37,608 bases of DNA. Source: Syntrophaceae bacterium UBA5619. GTDB lineage: Bacteria; Desulfobacterota; Syntrophia; Syntrophales; UBA5619. The notes under the pieces are model-generated. The model saw only the letters and a list, made by a program, of their open reading frames with translations. It was not told where the DNA came from and ran no database searches. Each line of letters starts with the position of its first letter. Positions within the stretch are counted from its first letter, which is position 1. The position numbers and the translations under genes are program-made. Of this stretch, positions 24,178 to 32,490 are shown piece by piece. The DNA is taken from positions 1 through 37,608 of the forward strand of contig DIKL01000121.1 in the NCBI GenBank assembly GCA_002424545.1. Direction: 5' to 3'.

Positions 24178-24810
24178 TTACACCATTTCTCCGCGCAAAG
24201 CCGGGAGGGGGCCCTCTTTTTCAAAAGCGATCGCCTTAACGCGCTTCAACGCTTCGACGACCTCGCAAAGGGGGAGACCTACGACGTTTGTGAAGGAACC
24301 GTGGATTTCCCGGACGAAACAGCCGCCCATCCCCTGGACGGCATAACCGCCCGCCTTGTCGTAGGGTTCCCCCGTTCCCGTATACCACGCCATCTCGTCG
24401 TCGGTGATCTCGCGGAACAGCACGGACGATCCCACAACCTCGCGGATCCGTATCCCAACGTCCCGACGGAGGATGTTGAAGCCGGTCAGCACCTCGTGTT
24501 CCCGGCCGCTCAACTCTTCAAGCATGGCCGTCGCCTCCATGGGTGATTCCGGTTTTCCAAGGACCTCTCCCGCAACGACCACAATCGTGTCGGCGCCGAG
24601 GACCCAGGCGTCGGGGCGACGGCAGGCGACGAAGAGCGCCTTCTCCTCGGAGAGGCGCAGGACATGTTCCCGAGGTGTTTCCCCCCTCAGGAAGGTTTCA
24701 TCGATATTGCCCGGCAGGACATCAAAATCGATGCCCATCCGCTTCAGCAGCTCCGCGCGACGGGGCGAGGCGGAGGCGAGGATGAGGCTTCCCGAAACCC
24801 TGATGGCCAT
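24178..24810 (-). CDS. maf: Maf family nucleotide pyrophosphatase
   Basis: A 210-residue protein with the Maf marks LILASASPRRAELLKRMGI, P-G-N-I-D-E, LGADTIVVVAGEVLGKP, REHEVLTGFNILRRD, and Y-D-K-A-G-G-Y-A-V-Q-G near the C-terminus. Maf proteins hydrolyse non-canonical or excess nucleoside triphosphates (dTTP/UTP or m7GTP depending on subgroup) and affect septum formation. GGAGGA lies about 7 bp before the ATG at 24810. A strong promoter is at 24849-24877, so the longer GTG start at 24849 cannot be transcribed from it and is rejected. Confidence 0.94.
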   Translation of the reverse strand: MAIRVSGSLILASASPRRAELLKRMGIDFDVLPGNIDETFLRGETPREHVLRLSEEKALFVACRRPDAWVLGADTIVVVAGEVLGKPESPMEATAMLEELSGREHEVLTGFNILRRDVGIRIREVVGSSVLFREITDDEMAWYTGTGEPYDKAGGYAVQGMGGCFVREIHGSFTNVVGLPLCEVVEALKRVKAIAFEKEGPLPALRGEMV

Positions 24811-24848
24811 GTAAACTTCCTCCGATTCCCGCGCCGATATCGGGCACA

Positions 24849-24877
24849 CTTATAGAAGAACGCTGCGACCCTGTCAA
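24849..24877 (-). promoter_or_regulatory. sigma-70-type promoter for maf, yggS-like gene and hrb
   Basis: On the minus strand TTGACA (complement of 24872-24877), a 17-bp spacer and TATAAG (complement of 24849-24854) form a nearly ideal promoter. Transcription would start near 24842, about 32 bp before the maf ATG. Confidence 0.65.
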
Positions 24878-25071
24878 GCGCTGGGGGGCGCCCCGGGGCG
24901 AGTGATCGGGATCGGCAAAGCTCCCGCCCTTCAGCTTGTCGGAACCGGGGACGGCAACCGCAATGCACCATGTGATTGCGACAAGGAAAAATTCGACTGG
25001 ACATTTCCCTCCCTTCCGCTTAATAGAATGTCGGAAGGGAACGGTGTTTTGGATGGATTGCAAGGGTGTCC

Positions 25072-25398
25072 ATGGGAACAGGTAAAAAAAGCTTATGCCT
25101 GCTGGCCGGTATCCTGTTGGTCTTGGTTCTTGTCCAGCCGATTGCGGCGGCGCAACAGACATTCGACCTGAACATCCCCGGCTGTACTGCCTGAGGCCCG
25201 TCCGCGAGGATAAGGTCTATCCTCAGAGATATGGACGGGATCATCGGCTTCTCAAATCCGGCGGAAAATCAGATCCGGATCACCTTCGACGACCGGAAAA
25301 CGGATCCGGAAGAGATCACGCAGGCGCTCATTCGGGGAGGCGTGGCCATCCCGGGGATATCGACACAAGCCCAGGAAACGCCGTTTTCCTATAAATAA
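25072..25398 (+). CDS. secreted HMA/MerP-like selenoprotein with C-T-A-U motif (in-frame UGA)
   Basis: Read through one TGA, the frame encodes 108 residues. Residues 1-27 are a signal peptide (K-K-S-L-C-L-L-A-G..., ending A-A-A before Q-Q). The mature part follows a heavy-metal-associated domain: F-D-L-N-I-P-G-C-T-A-U-G-P-S-A-R-I, then DMDGIIGF, N-Q-I-R-I-T-F-D-D and EEITQALIRGG. C38 and codon 41 (TGA, 25192-25194) occupy the two cysteine positions of the C-x-x-C metal/redox site, so UGA is best read as selenocysteine. A bacterial SECIS hairpin follows directly. AAGGG lies 5 bp before the ATG at 25072. The stop overlaps the convergent manC end by 10 bp. Simple nonsense mutation is the alternative, but the SECIS argues against it. 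Ligand or partner unknown. Confidence 0.85.
25192..25239 (+). promoter_or_regulatory. bacterial SECIS element with its UGA codon
   Basis: After the UGA (25192-25194) the lower stem CCCGTCC (25197-25203) pairs perfectly with GGACGGG (25233-25239). The upper stem GAGGATA (25206-25212) pairs perfectly with TATCCTC (25218-25224), with apical loop AGGUC (25213-25217). The upper stem begins 11 nt after UGA and the loop has the G-U that SelB recognises, as in E. coli fdhF, whose loop is AGGUCU. The hairpin lies inside coding sequence, as expected for bacteria. Confidence 0.88.
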
Positions 25399-26459
25399 CG
25401 TTTCCGGCCGTCCTTTTCGAGAGCCTCGACGACCTTCCGGACGTCCTGCGATCGGCCCCGGCGGCAGACGAGGAGCGCATCGTCCGTTTCAACGACGAGA
25501 AGATCCCTGACCCCGACGAGGGCGACCATTTTTCCCGGGCTGTGGACCAGGGAATCGAACGCATCGATCCCAATCCAGGATCCCCGAACGGCATTTCCGT
25601 TTTCATCCTTTTCGGAGACCTCCCACAGCGCGTCCCAGCTTCCCAGATCCGACCAGTCGAAATCGCGCGAAACGACCAGCACGTTTTCCGCCTTCTCCAT
25701 CACGCCATAGTCAATGGATACGGCCTTTTGAGCCGAATAGACCTCTCCGACGATTTCCTCTTCCCGTTCCGCTCCAAGCGCCTCGCGGATCCGCAGGAGC
25801 CCCGCATGGAGTTCGGGCAGAAATTTTTCGATTGCCCCCAGGATCGTCGAGGCCTTCCAGACGAACATGCCGCTGTTCCAAAGGAAGGATCCCCGGCGCA
25901 GAAATTCCCGCGCCTGCTCAAGCGGCGGTTTTTCCCGGATCGAACGGACCCGATGAATCGCTTCCTTCTCGCCGGACGGAAACGGATCGCCCTGCTCGAT
26001 GTAGCCGTAGCCGGTCTCCGGACCGGTCGGCCGGATGCCGATCGTGATGAGTGAGTTTCCTTCGGCCGCGATCCTGCCGGCCGCGGCCAGGACCTTCCGG
26101 AACGTGATTTCATCGCCGATCCGATGATCGGAGGGGAGGACCAGCATCACTGCGTCCGGGAAGCGCTTCCGGATATGGAGCGCGGCGAGGCCGATACAGG
26201 GGGCGGTATTCCGCCCGACGGGCTCGATGAGGATATTTTCCGCCGGAATTTCCGGGAGCTGGCGGATCAATTCCGCCGCGTGGCTTCGTCCGGTAACGAT
26301 CAGGGTGCGTTCGGGGGGGACCAGCGGTCGGATCCGGTCGACGGTTTCGCGGATGATCGTTCTTTCCCCCTGGATGTCCAGCAAGTGCTTGGGCATTTTC
26401 TCCCGGCTGCGGGGCCAGAACCGCGATCCCTTTCCCCCGGCCATGATGACGGCAAACAT
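25389..26459 (-). CDS. manC: mannose-1-phosphate guanylyltransferase
   Basis: A 356-residue nucleotidyltransferase that makes GDP-mannose from mannose 1-phosphate and GTP. The N-terminal signature MFAVIMAGGKGSRFWPRSRE is followed by PKHLLDIQGERTIIRETVDR, E-P-V-G-R-N-T-A-P-C-I, LVLPSDHRIGD, GYGYIEQGD, FLWNSGMFVWKA, SIDYGVMEKAENVLVV and DFDWSDLGSWDALWE. It lacks the fused isomerase cupin of AlgA-type enzymes; a separate cupin of that type is at 4328-4669. It ends tail-to-tail with the selenoprotein gene. The product feeds polysaccharide or glycan synthesis. Confidence 0.95.
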   Translation of the reverse strand: MFAVIMAGGKGSRFWPRSREKMPKHLLDIQGERTIIRETVDRIRPLVPPERTLIVTGRSHAAELIRQLPEIPAENILIEPVGRNTAPCIGLAALHIRKRFPDAVMLVLPSDHRIGDEITFRKVLAAAGRIAAEGNSLITIGIRPTGPETGYGYIEQGDPFPSGEKEAIHRVRSIREKPPLEQAREFLRRGSFLWNSGMFVWKASTILGAIEKFLPELHAGLLRIREALGAEREEEIVGEVYSAQKAVSIDYGVMEKAENVLVVSRDFDWSDLGSWDALWEVSEKDENGNAVRGSWIGIDAFDSLVHSPGKMVALVGVRDLLVVETDDALLVCRRGRSQDVRKVVEALEKDGRKRYL

Positions 26460-26561
26460 AGGCGATCCTCCTCGATCGGATTTGGTGAAGAGATTATAAA
26501 CCTACCAGAAGCGTCCGGGATTATCAACCTGCTGTTGCTTAAGCGCTGCGACACAATCCCC

Positions 26562-26590
26562 TTGACATGCCATACCGCTTTCCCTATCCT
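26562..26590 (+). promoter_or_regulatory. sigma-70-type promoter for the old-yellow-enzyme gene
   Basis: TTGACA at 26562-26567 (perfect), 17-bp spacer, TATCCT at 26585-26590 (4 of 6). It lies about 65 bp upstream of the ATG at 26655, in the divergent gap with manC. Confidence 0.5.
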
Positions 26591-26654
26591 GCACCCGCAT
26601 CAAAGCAAGCTTTCAATCCATCGTTGATCCTCACCTCTGGGAGGAGTCATTGCC

Positions 26655-28712
26655 ATGCCCGATCAGCACAGTTTCGACAAGCTTCTCTCCCCCATTTCGA
26701 TCAATAAGGTACAACTCAAGAATCGGATGGTCAAAACCGCATCGTCTCTGGGCGTGGCCACGGCCGACGGCGAGGTCAGCGACCTTTCGCTCTGCTTTTA
26801 TGAAACGCTGGCCAAAGGCGGCGTGAGTATGATCATTGTCGAACACGGCTTTATCGATTATCCCCGGGGCATGACCGGGGCGGGCCGCATCGCCAACAGC
26901 GACGACAGGTTTCTCCCGGGCCTGACGAAACTCGCCGCGCTCATGCATGAAGGCGGCGCCGTCTGCATCGCCCAGTTGGGTCATGCCGGTCCCTCGCAGT
27001 GGAAAAAGATTCCGGAACAACCCGTCGCGGCTTCATCGCTCGCGGGAGCGGACAATCCTCAGCCTGCGTATCCGCAGGCCAGGGAACTTTCCGTTTCTGA
27101 AATCCAATCCCTCGTGGAAAAATTCGCGCGGGGCGCCAAGCGGGCCCAAAAGGCCGGATTCGACGGCGTGGAGATCCACGGGGCCCACAATTACCTGGTC
27201 AACACCTTTCTCTCCCGTGCCTGGAACAGACGGCAGGACGCCTACGGTTTCCGCGACATGGAGAGCCGGACCCGCTTTGCCGTCGAGATCATTCGTTCCA
27301 TAAGGAATTTGGTCGGAACGGACTTCATCGTCGGCGTGCGAATGAACGGTGCCGAATACGGGATCAAAAACGGATTGACCGTGCCGGAGAGCCGGGAGAT
27401 CGCCCTGATACTGCAACAGGCCGGCGCCGGTTATTTGAGTGTGTCCGCCTGGGGTTTCGGTCCCTACGACCGGTTGTGCTATCCCGAACAGATGCTTTAT
27501 CCCGAACCCCAGGTTCCCTTGGCCGATCAAGTGAAAAAACCGGGGGCGCTGGCCCCGCTGGCGGCAGCCATCAAGAAAGCGGTGACCATCCCTGTCCTTG
27601 CCGTTGGCAGGCTGGATGCCGAACTCGGCGAGTGGATTCTGCAGAACAACATGGCAGATCTTATCGGAATGACCCGCCGGTTTTTCGCCGATCCCGAATA
27701 CGCCCGCAAGGTCGCCGAGGGAAGGCTGGAGGAGATCGCCCCCTGCACCGCCTGTCTGGAATGCCTCTCCCGCCAGGAGAAGACTCTGCCGATCCGGTGC
27801 CGCATCAACGCCGCCTTTGGAAGGGGACATGAGTTCGACCTCGCGCGCGCGGATGTTCGCAAGAGGGTCGTTGTGGTCGGCGGCGGGCCGGCCGGCATGG
27901 AGGCCGCCCGGGTGGCCGCGCTCAGAGGGCACCAGGTCGTGCTCTACGAAAGGGAAGGCAAATTGGGCGGGCTGCTCCCGCTGGCCACGATGATCAAAGG
28001 AACGGAGATTGAGGATTTGCCTTTGATCAGCCGCTATCTGGAGAGACAGGTGCGCAACGCGGGCGTCCAAGTTTGCCGCGGCACGGAAGCGACGGCCGCC
28101 CTGATCGAGCGCGAGAAGCCCGATGCCGTCATCATCGCCGCCGGTGGATTGCCCGCCAAGCCGAACGTTCCGGGCATCGACAAGTCTCGCGTCGTCAGCA
28201 CCCAGTCCTTGCACAGGCAATCGAAGTTTTTTATGAAGCTTTTCGGACCCAGGCTCCTGCGGTTGCTGAGCCGGTTCTATCTGCCCATCGGCAAGCGCGT
28301 GATCATCATCGGCGGCTCGATCCAAGGATGCGAAACCGCGGAATTTCTGGTTAAGATGGGAAGAAAGGTGACCGTCCTGGAGCCTTCCGACGAGCTGGGC
28401 ATCGGCATCCCGTCGTTCTATAGGCCGAGGCTCCTGTGGTGGCTGGCGATAAACGGCGCGTTCCTGTTGTCCGGGGTGACCATCACCGAGATCACGGACG
28501 AAGGGATCGCGATCATCACCAAAGAAGGCGAGCGCAAGGAATTGAAAGCGGACACGGTGATGGCGGTCATCCCGCCCAACCCCAACAAGGCTCTTTTCGA
28601 CGCCTTGCAGGGCAAGATCCCCGAGGTGTATCTGATCGGCGACGCGAAAGATGAATCGCAGTTTATCCTGGGCGCGGTCAGCGATGGCGCGGAGATTGCC
28701 CGGCGGATATAG
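26655..28712 (+). CDS. Fe-S/FAD/FMN oxidoreductase of the old-yellow-enzyme (2,4-dienoyl-CoA reductase-like) family
   Basis: A 685-residue cytoplasmic enzyme of the FadH/BaiCD/trimethylamine-dehydrogenase build. An FMN TIM barrel (1-~370) has KLLSPISINKVQLKNRMVKT, AQLGHAG, DGVEIHGAHNYLVNTFLS and DLIGMTRRFFADPEYARK. A C-x2-C-x2-C-x11-C cluster motif (C-T-A-C-L-E-C ... C) follows, then an FAD domain starting RVVVVGGGPAGMEAARVAAL and an NAD(P) domain with RVIIIGGSIQGCETAEF. Relatives reduce enoyl-CoA or other activated double bonds with NADH. GGAGGAG lies 8 bp before the ATG. It faces an acyl-CoA dehydrogenase gene, which suggests acyl-CoA or cyclic-acid metabolism. Confidence 0.9.
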   Translation: MPDQHSFDKLLSPISINKVQLKNRMVKTASSLGVATADGEVSDLSLCFYETLAKGGVSMIIVEHGFIDYPRGMTGAGRIANSDDRFLPGLTKLAALMHEGGAVCIAQLGHAGPSQWKKIPEQPVAASSLAGADNPQPAYPQARELSVSEIQSLVEKFARGAKRAQKAGFDGVEIHGAHNYLVNTFLSRAWNRRQDAYGFRDMESRTRFAVEIIRSIRNLVGTDFIVGVRMNGAEYGIKNGLTVPESREIALILQQAGAGYLSVSAWGFGPYDRLCYPEQMLYPEPQVPLADQVKKPGALAPLAAAIKKAVTIPVLAVGRLDAELGEWILQNNMADLIGMTRRFFADPEYARKVAEGRLEEIAPCTACLECLSRQEKTLPIRCRINAAFGRGHEFDLARADVRKRVVVVGGGPAGMEAARVAALRGHQVVLYEREGKLGGLLPLATMIKGTEIEDLPLISRYLERQVRNAGVQVCRGTEATAALIEREKPDAVIIAAGGLPAKPNVPGIDKSRVVSTQSLHRQSKFFMKLFGPRLLRLLSRFYLPIGKRVIIIGGSIQGCETAEFLVKMGRKVTVLEPSDELGIGIPSFYRPRLLWWLAINGAFLLSGVTITEITDEGIAIITKEGERKELKADTVMAVIPPNPNKALFDALQGKIPEVYLIGDAKDESQFILGAVSDGAEIARRI

Positions 28713-28782
28713 GGACGGATCGACCGGGGGAAAATCTTCGAAACACGGCTGGGCCAGACGAGCCCAAGGAAACCGGTTTCAA

Positions 28783-29952
28783 TCAACCGATATCGAAAAG
28801 CGAAGCCCCTTTCTTCAGAACGCCGCGCGCGATCAGGATTCTGTGGATTTCCGACGTGCCGTCGAAGATTCGGGCGATGCGAGAGTCACGATAGAGTTGT
28901 TCGATCGGCAGGTCTTTACAGTATCCCATCCCGCCGAAGAGCTGTACCGCCCGGTCGGCAACTCGCCCAAGCGTCTCTGGGGCATGTACCTTGACCATGG
29001 ATATCCAATCCCGCGCATCGTTTCCCAAATCGATTTCATAGGCGGCACGCAGCAACAACAACCGTGCCGCGTTGACCTCGATGACGCTGTCGGCAAGCTT
29101 CTCCTGGATGAGCTGAAAATGGCCGATGGGCTGACCAAACTGGCAGCGTTCCTGGGCATATTCGGTCATCATCGACAGTAATTTGGTGGCCTTCCCGACG
29201 GCCCGTGCCCCGACCTGAACAAGCCGGACCCGCCCCAACGTCTCCAGCACCAGTCGCATGCCCTGGCCTTCCTTGCCGAGAAGATTGTCCCGTTCGAGTC
29301 GGATGTCGTCGAAGAAAAGTTCCGAATGAGAGGTGCCGACCAGGCCCATCATCAACTGGTTGCGGCCCAGGGTGAAGCCGGGCGAATCCTTGTCCACCAA
29401 AAACAGCGAGATGCCCTTTGATCCTGCACCGGGATCGGTCACCGCCGAAACGACAAAGAAATCGGAATACTCAGCGTCGCTGATGAAGCACTTTCCACCC
29501 GAGAGCCTCCAGCCGTCGCCGTCCTTGACCGCTTTGGTTTTGATTGCCGCGGCGTCCGTGCCCGCGTTGGGCTCGGTAATCGCGATGGAGCAGGTCCGCT
29601 CGCCGCGGACGCAGGGAAGCAGCCAACGCTCCCGCTGTGCTTCATTGCATACGAGCAACACTTCATACACATTGCCGAAGGCGCGCCGGATCAGAATATC
29701 CTTCGTATGGCCGAACTGTTCCTCGGTCAGGCAGGTATCCACGGCAGAAAGACCTCCGCCGCCGTACTCTTCAGGGATGTTCATCGCGTAAAAGCCCAGT
29801 TCCTTGGACTTTTTAAAGATCGCCTCGGCTTTTTCCGGATCGAGACGGCCCGTTGTCTCGACTTCTTTCTCAAGCGGCGCCAGCCATCCCTTGATGAAAT
29901 CGCGAACGCTCCGGATCAATATCTTTTGTTCATCACTGAGTCCGAATTCCAT
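28783..29952 (-). CDS. acyl-CoA dehydrogenase with Asp at the catalytic base position
   Basis: A 389-residue FAD flavoprotein of the ACAD family, which forms 2,3-enoyl-CoA esters and gives electrons to ETF. Marks are MEFGLSDEQKILIRSVRDF, E-E-Y-G-G-G-G-L-S, CSIAITEPNAGTDAAAIKT, W-R-L-S-G-G-K-C-F-I-S-D-A, RCQFGQPIGHFQLIQEKLAD and QLFGGMGYCKDLPIEQLYRD. At the usual Y-E-G-T site the sequence is I-F-D-G-T-S-E-I, so Asp364 replaces the catalytic Glu. The ATG at 29952 has AAGGAGA 6 bp upstream; the longer frame to 30042 is unsupported. Substrate unknown; cyclic or branched acyl-CoA is plausible. Confidence 0.93.
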   Translation of the reverse strand: MEFGLSDEQKILIRSVRDFIKGWLAPLEKEVETTGRLDPEKAEAIFKKSKELGFYAMNIPEEYGGGGLSAVDTCLTEEQFGHTKDILIRRAFGNVYEVLLVCNEAQRERWLLPCVRGERTCSIAITEPNAGTDAAAIKTKAVKDGDGWRLSGGKCFISDAEYSDFFVVSAVTDPGAGSKGISLFLVDKDSPGFTLGRNQLMMGLVGTSHSELFFDDIRLERDNLLGKEGQGMRLVLETLGRVRLVQVGARAVGKATKLLSMMTEYAQERCQFGQPIGHFQLIQEKLADSVIEVNAARLLLLRAAYEIDLGNDARDWISMVKVHAPETLGRVADRAVQLFGGMGYCKDLPIEQLYRDSRIARIFDGTSEIHRILIARGVLKKGASLFDIG

Positions 29953-30170
29953 TGCCGTTCTCCTTCTTTTTGGAAACTTTGTGAAGCCCGTTTGCTTATG
30001 TCCATTGCCGCAATAGAACCTATTCTCGTTGATATGTAACATATTTGGAATTGGAAATCCGCCTTTTTGGTGCTCGGGGCCGCCCTGTCCCGGGTGCGGA
30101 GGGAAGATCCGTCGGTAAACGATTCAGCTTAAATATTTAGCGGAATGCAGGCTCTGAATGTGGTACAAAT

Positions 30171-30266
30171 TCTCTGGAGCGGAGCATTCAGGATCAGCAC
30201 CCGGCCGCAATGCGCATGCTGCTGAGTGAGGACGCCAAGGAGGGGCCGCCGGCGTTTTCCGAATAA
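30171..30266 (+). pseudogene. 3' remnant of an enoyl-CoA hydratase (crotonase) gene
   Basis: About 31 codons ending in TAA at 30264-30266 read S-L-E-R-S-I-Q-D-Q-H-P-A-A-M-R-M and then L-L-S-E-D-A-K-E-G-P-P-A-F-S-E, the typical C-terminal helix of crotonases (S-E-D-A-K-E-G-x-x-A-F). No upstream body of the gene exists. A small CGCCC/GGGCG hairpin follows at 30267-30282. The 359-bp gap (30043-30401) otherwise holds no gene I can support. Confidence 0.5.
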
Positions 30267-30401
30267 CGCCCTTCAAGGGGCGGGGTAAATGATCCGGAGC
30301 GATCATCTTGAAAAGCCGTTTCCGAAGGTGAATGAATCGTATTTTCCAAACCGATCCAAACAACAAGACGGACGAGGGAACCAATCACGAGAGGTGTATA
30401 C

Positions 30402-31388
30402 ATGAAAGCGATCGTACTGACGGATACCAAAAAGATGGAGATCCAGGAAGTGACGAAACCTTCCCCGGGCAAGAGGGAAGTGTTGGTTCAGGTTCGACAG
30501 GTGGGGATCTGCGGATCGGATTATTCGAAATACTTGGGATATCTGGGGGGCATCCTGCCGGTCATCCCGGGCCACGAGGCCATCGGGGATGTAGCGGCCC
30601 TCGGTTCGGAGGTCGAAGGGGTCCGGATCGGGGAAAGGGTGGCGATTCAGCCGAATTTTGCTTGCGGAACCTGCGAGATCTGTCGGAGCGGAATGGAAAA
30701 CGTCTGCCCCAACAAGATTCGATTGGGGCTGGACGTGAACGGCGCCTTCGCTGAATATGTTGTTGTTCCCCGTAAGTACGTCTGGAGACTGCCGGACGGA
30801 CTCTCCGACTCGAATGCGGCATTGACGGAACCCCTCGCCGTTGCCGTGCACGGCATTTCAAAATGCCGGCCCACGCCAACAGACAGGGTTCTCATCTACG
30901 GGGCCGGCGCCATCGGGATGTTTTTCATTCAGCTTGCCGTTCTCTCCGGCGGCCGGGTGACGGTCGTCGACATCGCGGAATCTCGCCTGGATGTCGCCAG
31001 AAAACTGGGGGCGGCCGAAACATACCATTCGGCAGAGTCCCTGGAGGCCGCCGCCGGGTCTTTCAATGTGGTTTTCGAAACCAGCGGCACGCCGGGCGCC
31101 CTGGCTCATATCGTCAAATGGTGTGCCCCCGGCGCGACGATCGTTCATCTGGGTCTGCCGAAGGCGGATACCACCTTCCCGGCTTTTCTCATCACGCGCA
31201 AGGAGCTGATCATCAAGGGGTCTTTGATTTATCTGGACGAGTTCCGGACGGCGATCGATCTGCTGAAAAACGGGGAGATCCGTACGGATCTCTTCATCAC
31301 GAACGTCTATCCGTTGGAGGAACTTCCCAATGTGATTGCCGATTTTCCGTCACCCTCGCGTATTAAGGATCTGATCCGGGTCTCCTGA
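30402..31388 (+). CDS. zinc-dependent medium-chain alcohol dehydrogenase
   Basis: A 328-residue NAD(P)-dependent MDR enzyme. The catalytic-zinc ligands lie in GICGSD and GHEAIG, and the structural zinc site is C-G-T-C-E-I-C-R-S-G-M-E-N-V-C. The Rossmann nucleotide-binding segment is RVLIYGAGAIGMFFIQLAV. The likeness is to sorbitol/threonine/galactitol-dehydrogenase-type proteins, so a polyol or hydroxyacid substrate is plausible. The start at 30402 follows GAGAGG. A perfect 8-bp palindrome TGTATACA (30394-30401) immediately before the ATG is close to operator cores of GntR-family regulators, and a GntR gene lies about 1.1 kb downstream. That regulatory link is speculative. Confidence 0.9.
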   Translation: MKAIVLTDTKKMEIQEVTKPSPGKREVLVQVRQVGICGSDYSKYLGYLGGILPVIPGHEAIGDVAALGSEVEGVRIGERVAIQPNFACGTCEICRSGMENVCPNKIRLGLDVNGAFAEYVVVPRKYVWRLPDGLSDSNAALTEPLAVAVHGISKCRPTPTDRVLIYGAGAIGMFFIQLAVLSGGRVTVVDIAESRLDVARKLGAAETYHSAESLEAAAGSFNVVFETSGTPGALAHIVKWCAPGATIVHLGLPKADTTFPAFLITRKELIIKGSLIYLDEFRTAIDLLKNGEIRTDLFITNVYPLEELPNVIADFPSPSRIKDLIRVS

Positions 31389-31425
31389 GCATGGGAAGGG
31401 CAGAGACCGAGTTAATCCAACGATT

Positions 31426-32265
31426 TTACAGGCGGAGATCGTTCCGGGCATGTTCCCGGCGGAAGAATCCCGTGACAAGGTGATAGAGCGCGAAAAGCTC
31501 CAGGGAAAACGGGATATAGCCGAGGTAACCCGCAAGCGGCATCTCGAAGAGGTGAAAAACGTCTGCATACGGGATCCGGTAGATCCACTTCGGCCAGGAG
31601 TGGAAGTTCCACATCTCCCAGAAGAAACCGCAGATGACGCAGCCGATCGACAGGGCGATCACCGGCCGCCAGTCGCCCCGGGACAGATCGTCCAGCAGCG
31701 AGCGGTTCCCCAGACGCACGTTCAGCGGTTCAAGGATGCAGCAGACGGAAATCCAGACCAGAGGAAAGAAAAGCTCCGGCCAGGCGAGCAGCAGAAGCAG
31801 CATGAGTGCGCCTGCGGCAAAAAAACCGCGCAGGACTTCGGAGGTCTTCCGGACAACCGGTCCGGTGCCGAGTCGCTGCACCCGTTTCCAGGTCCCCACC
31901 CATTCCGCCGTGCCGAAGATGGCGGGCATCACGGTCGAAAAACTGAGCGTGGAAAGCGCCGCATACTCCAGGGTGGATAAGCTTTCCTCGCCGAGGTAGC
32001 TCCAATTCTGCGTCCGAAGATTGATCAGTTCGAAGAGCCACCAGGCGGGAGCTGAAACCAGGAAGAGACCCACCCAGACGGCGGGCGTCCGGGTGAGCAG
32101 GGAATGGCCTTTGCGTAAAAAAACGAGGGCGTCGATGGTGAGGCTATAGCCGACCCACAGCGGGAAAAATCCCCAGTGGGTTCGTGTTCCGGGCAGGGAC
32201 CAGTTCAGGATCCAGAAGAGGGAGATCAGTGCAAGCCCAGCCCAGCCCAGCCGTGATTCGGCCAT
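31426..32265 (-). CDS. conserved integral membrane protein, function unknown
   Basis: A 279-residue protein with about seven or eight hydrophobic segments and many tryptophans. The most conserved-looking part is C-terminal: G-F-F-W-E-M-W-N-F-H-S-W-P-K-W, then Y-A-D-V-F-H-L-F-E-M-P-L-A-G-Y-L-G-Y and F-S-L-E-L-F-A-L-Y. Acidic, histidine and aromatic residues inside membrane segments suggest an enzyme or cofactor-binding membrane protein more than a simple channel. I do not recognise a named family. It is on the strand opposite its neighbours, and the ATG at 32265 lacks a strong ribosome binding site. Confidence 0.65.
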   Translation of the reverse strand: MAESRLGWAGLALISLFWILNWSLPGTRTHWGFFPLWVGYSLTIDALVFLRKGHSLLTRTPAVWVGLFLVSAPAWWLFELINLRTQNWSYLGEESLSTLEYAALSTLSFSTVMPAIFGTAEWVGTWKRVQRLGTGPVVRKTSEVLRGFFAAGALMLLLLLAWPELFFPLVWISVCCILEPLNVRLGNRSLLDDLSRGDWRPVIALSIGCVICGFFWEMWNFHSWPKWIYRIPYADVFHLFEMPLAGYLGYIPFSLELFALYHLVTGFFRREHARNDLRL

Positions 32266-32436
32266 CTTGCCGTCTGTTCCGTCTTCCCGCCGGCCATCTC
32301 AGACCTCCATCTTCAAAACGGAGCGGACAAGGGTTTCCGTTGTGTACGGACCGTTCATGATCGCCTTTATAACACATCCCATTTTTTTCTTGACAGGATT
32401 TTGTTTGTATGTAAGCTCCATCCTGAAAATATCTTC

Positions 32437-32448
32437 AGAATATATTCT
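32437..32448. promoter_or_regulatory. palindrome upstream of the GntR gene, possible operator
   Basis: AGAATATATTCT is a perfect 12-bp inverted repeat about 40 bp before the GntR start. FCD regulators bind short palindromes, often autoregulating. No second copy was noticed upstream of the following genes. Confidence 0.3.
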
Positions 32449-32490
32449 AAATATCTTTTGTGCGATCCGGACGCTGGGGAGAAGAGAAAG

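Noticed and set aside
25192..25194. TGA as an ordinary stop of a 40-residue peptide or a nonsense mutation
   Set aside because: The downstream frame completes the same domain without erosion, and a SECIS with correct spacing and loop follows directly. A decayed gene would not keep these.
25095..25394. Intact 99-codon frame overlapping the selenoprotein region
   Set aside because: It has no TGA, but its product is Arg/Gly/His-rich without a domain. The frame at 25072 gives a signal peptide and an HMA domain and explains the hairpin.
27033..28325. Minus-strand frame of 430 codons opposite the old-yellow-enzyme gene
   Set aside because: Shadow of the long Fe-S/FAD enzyme; no ribosome binding site or motif.
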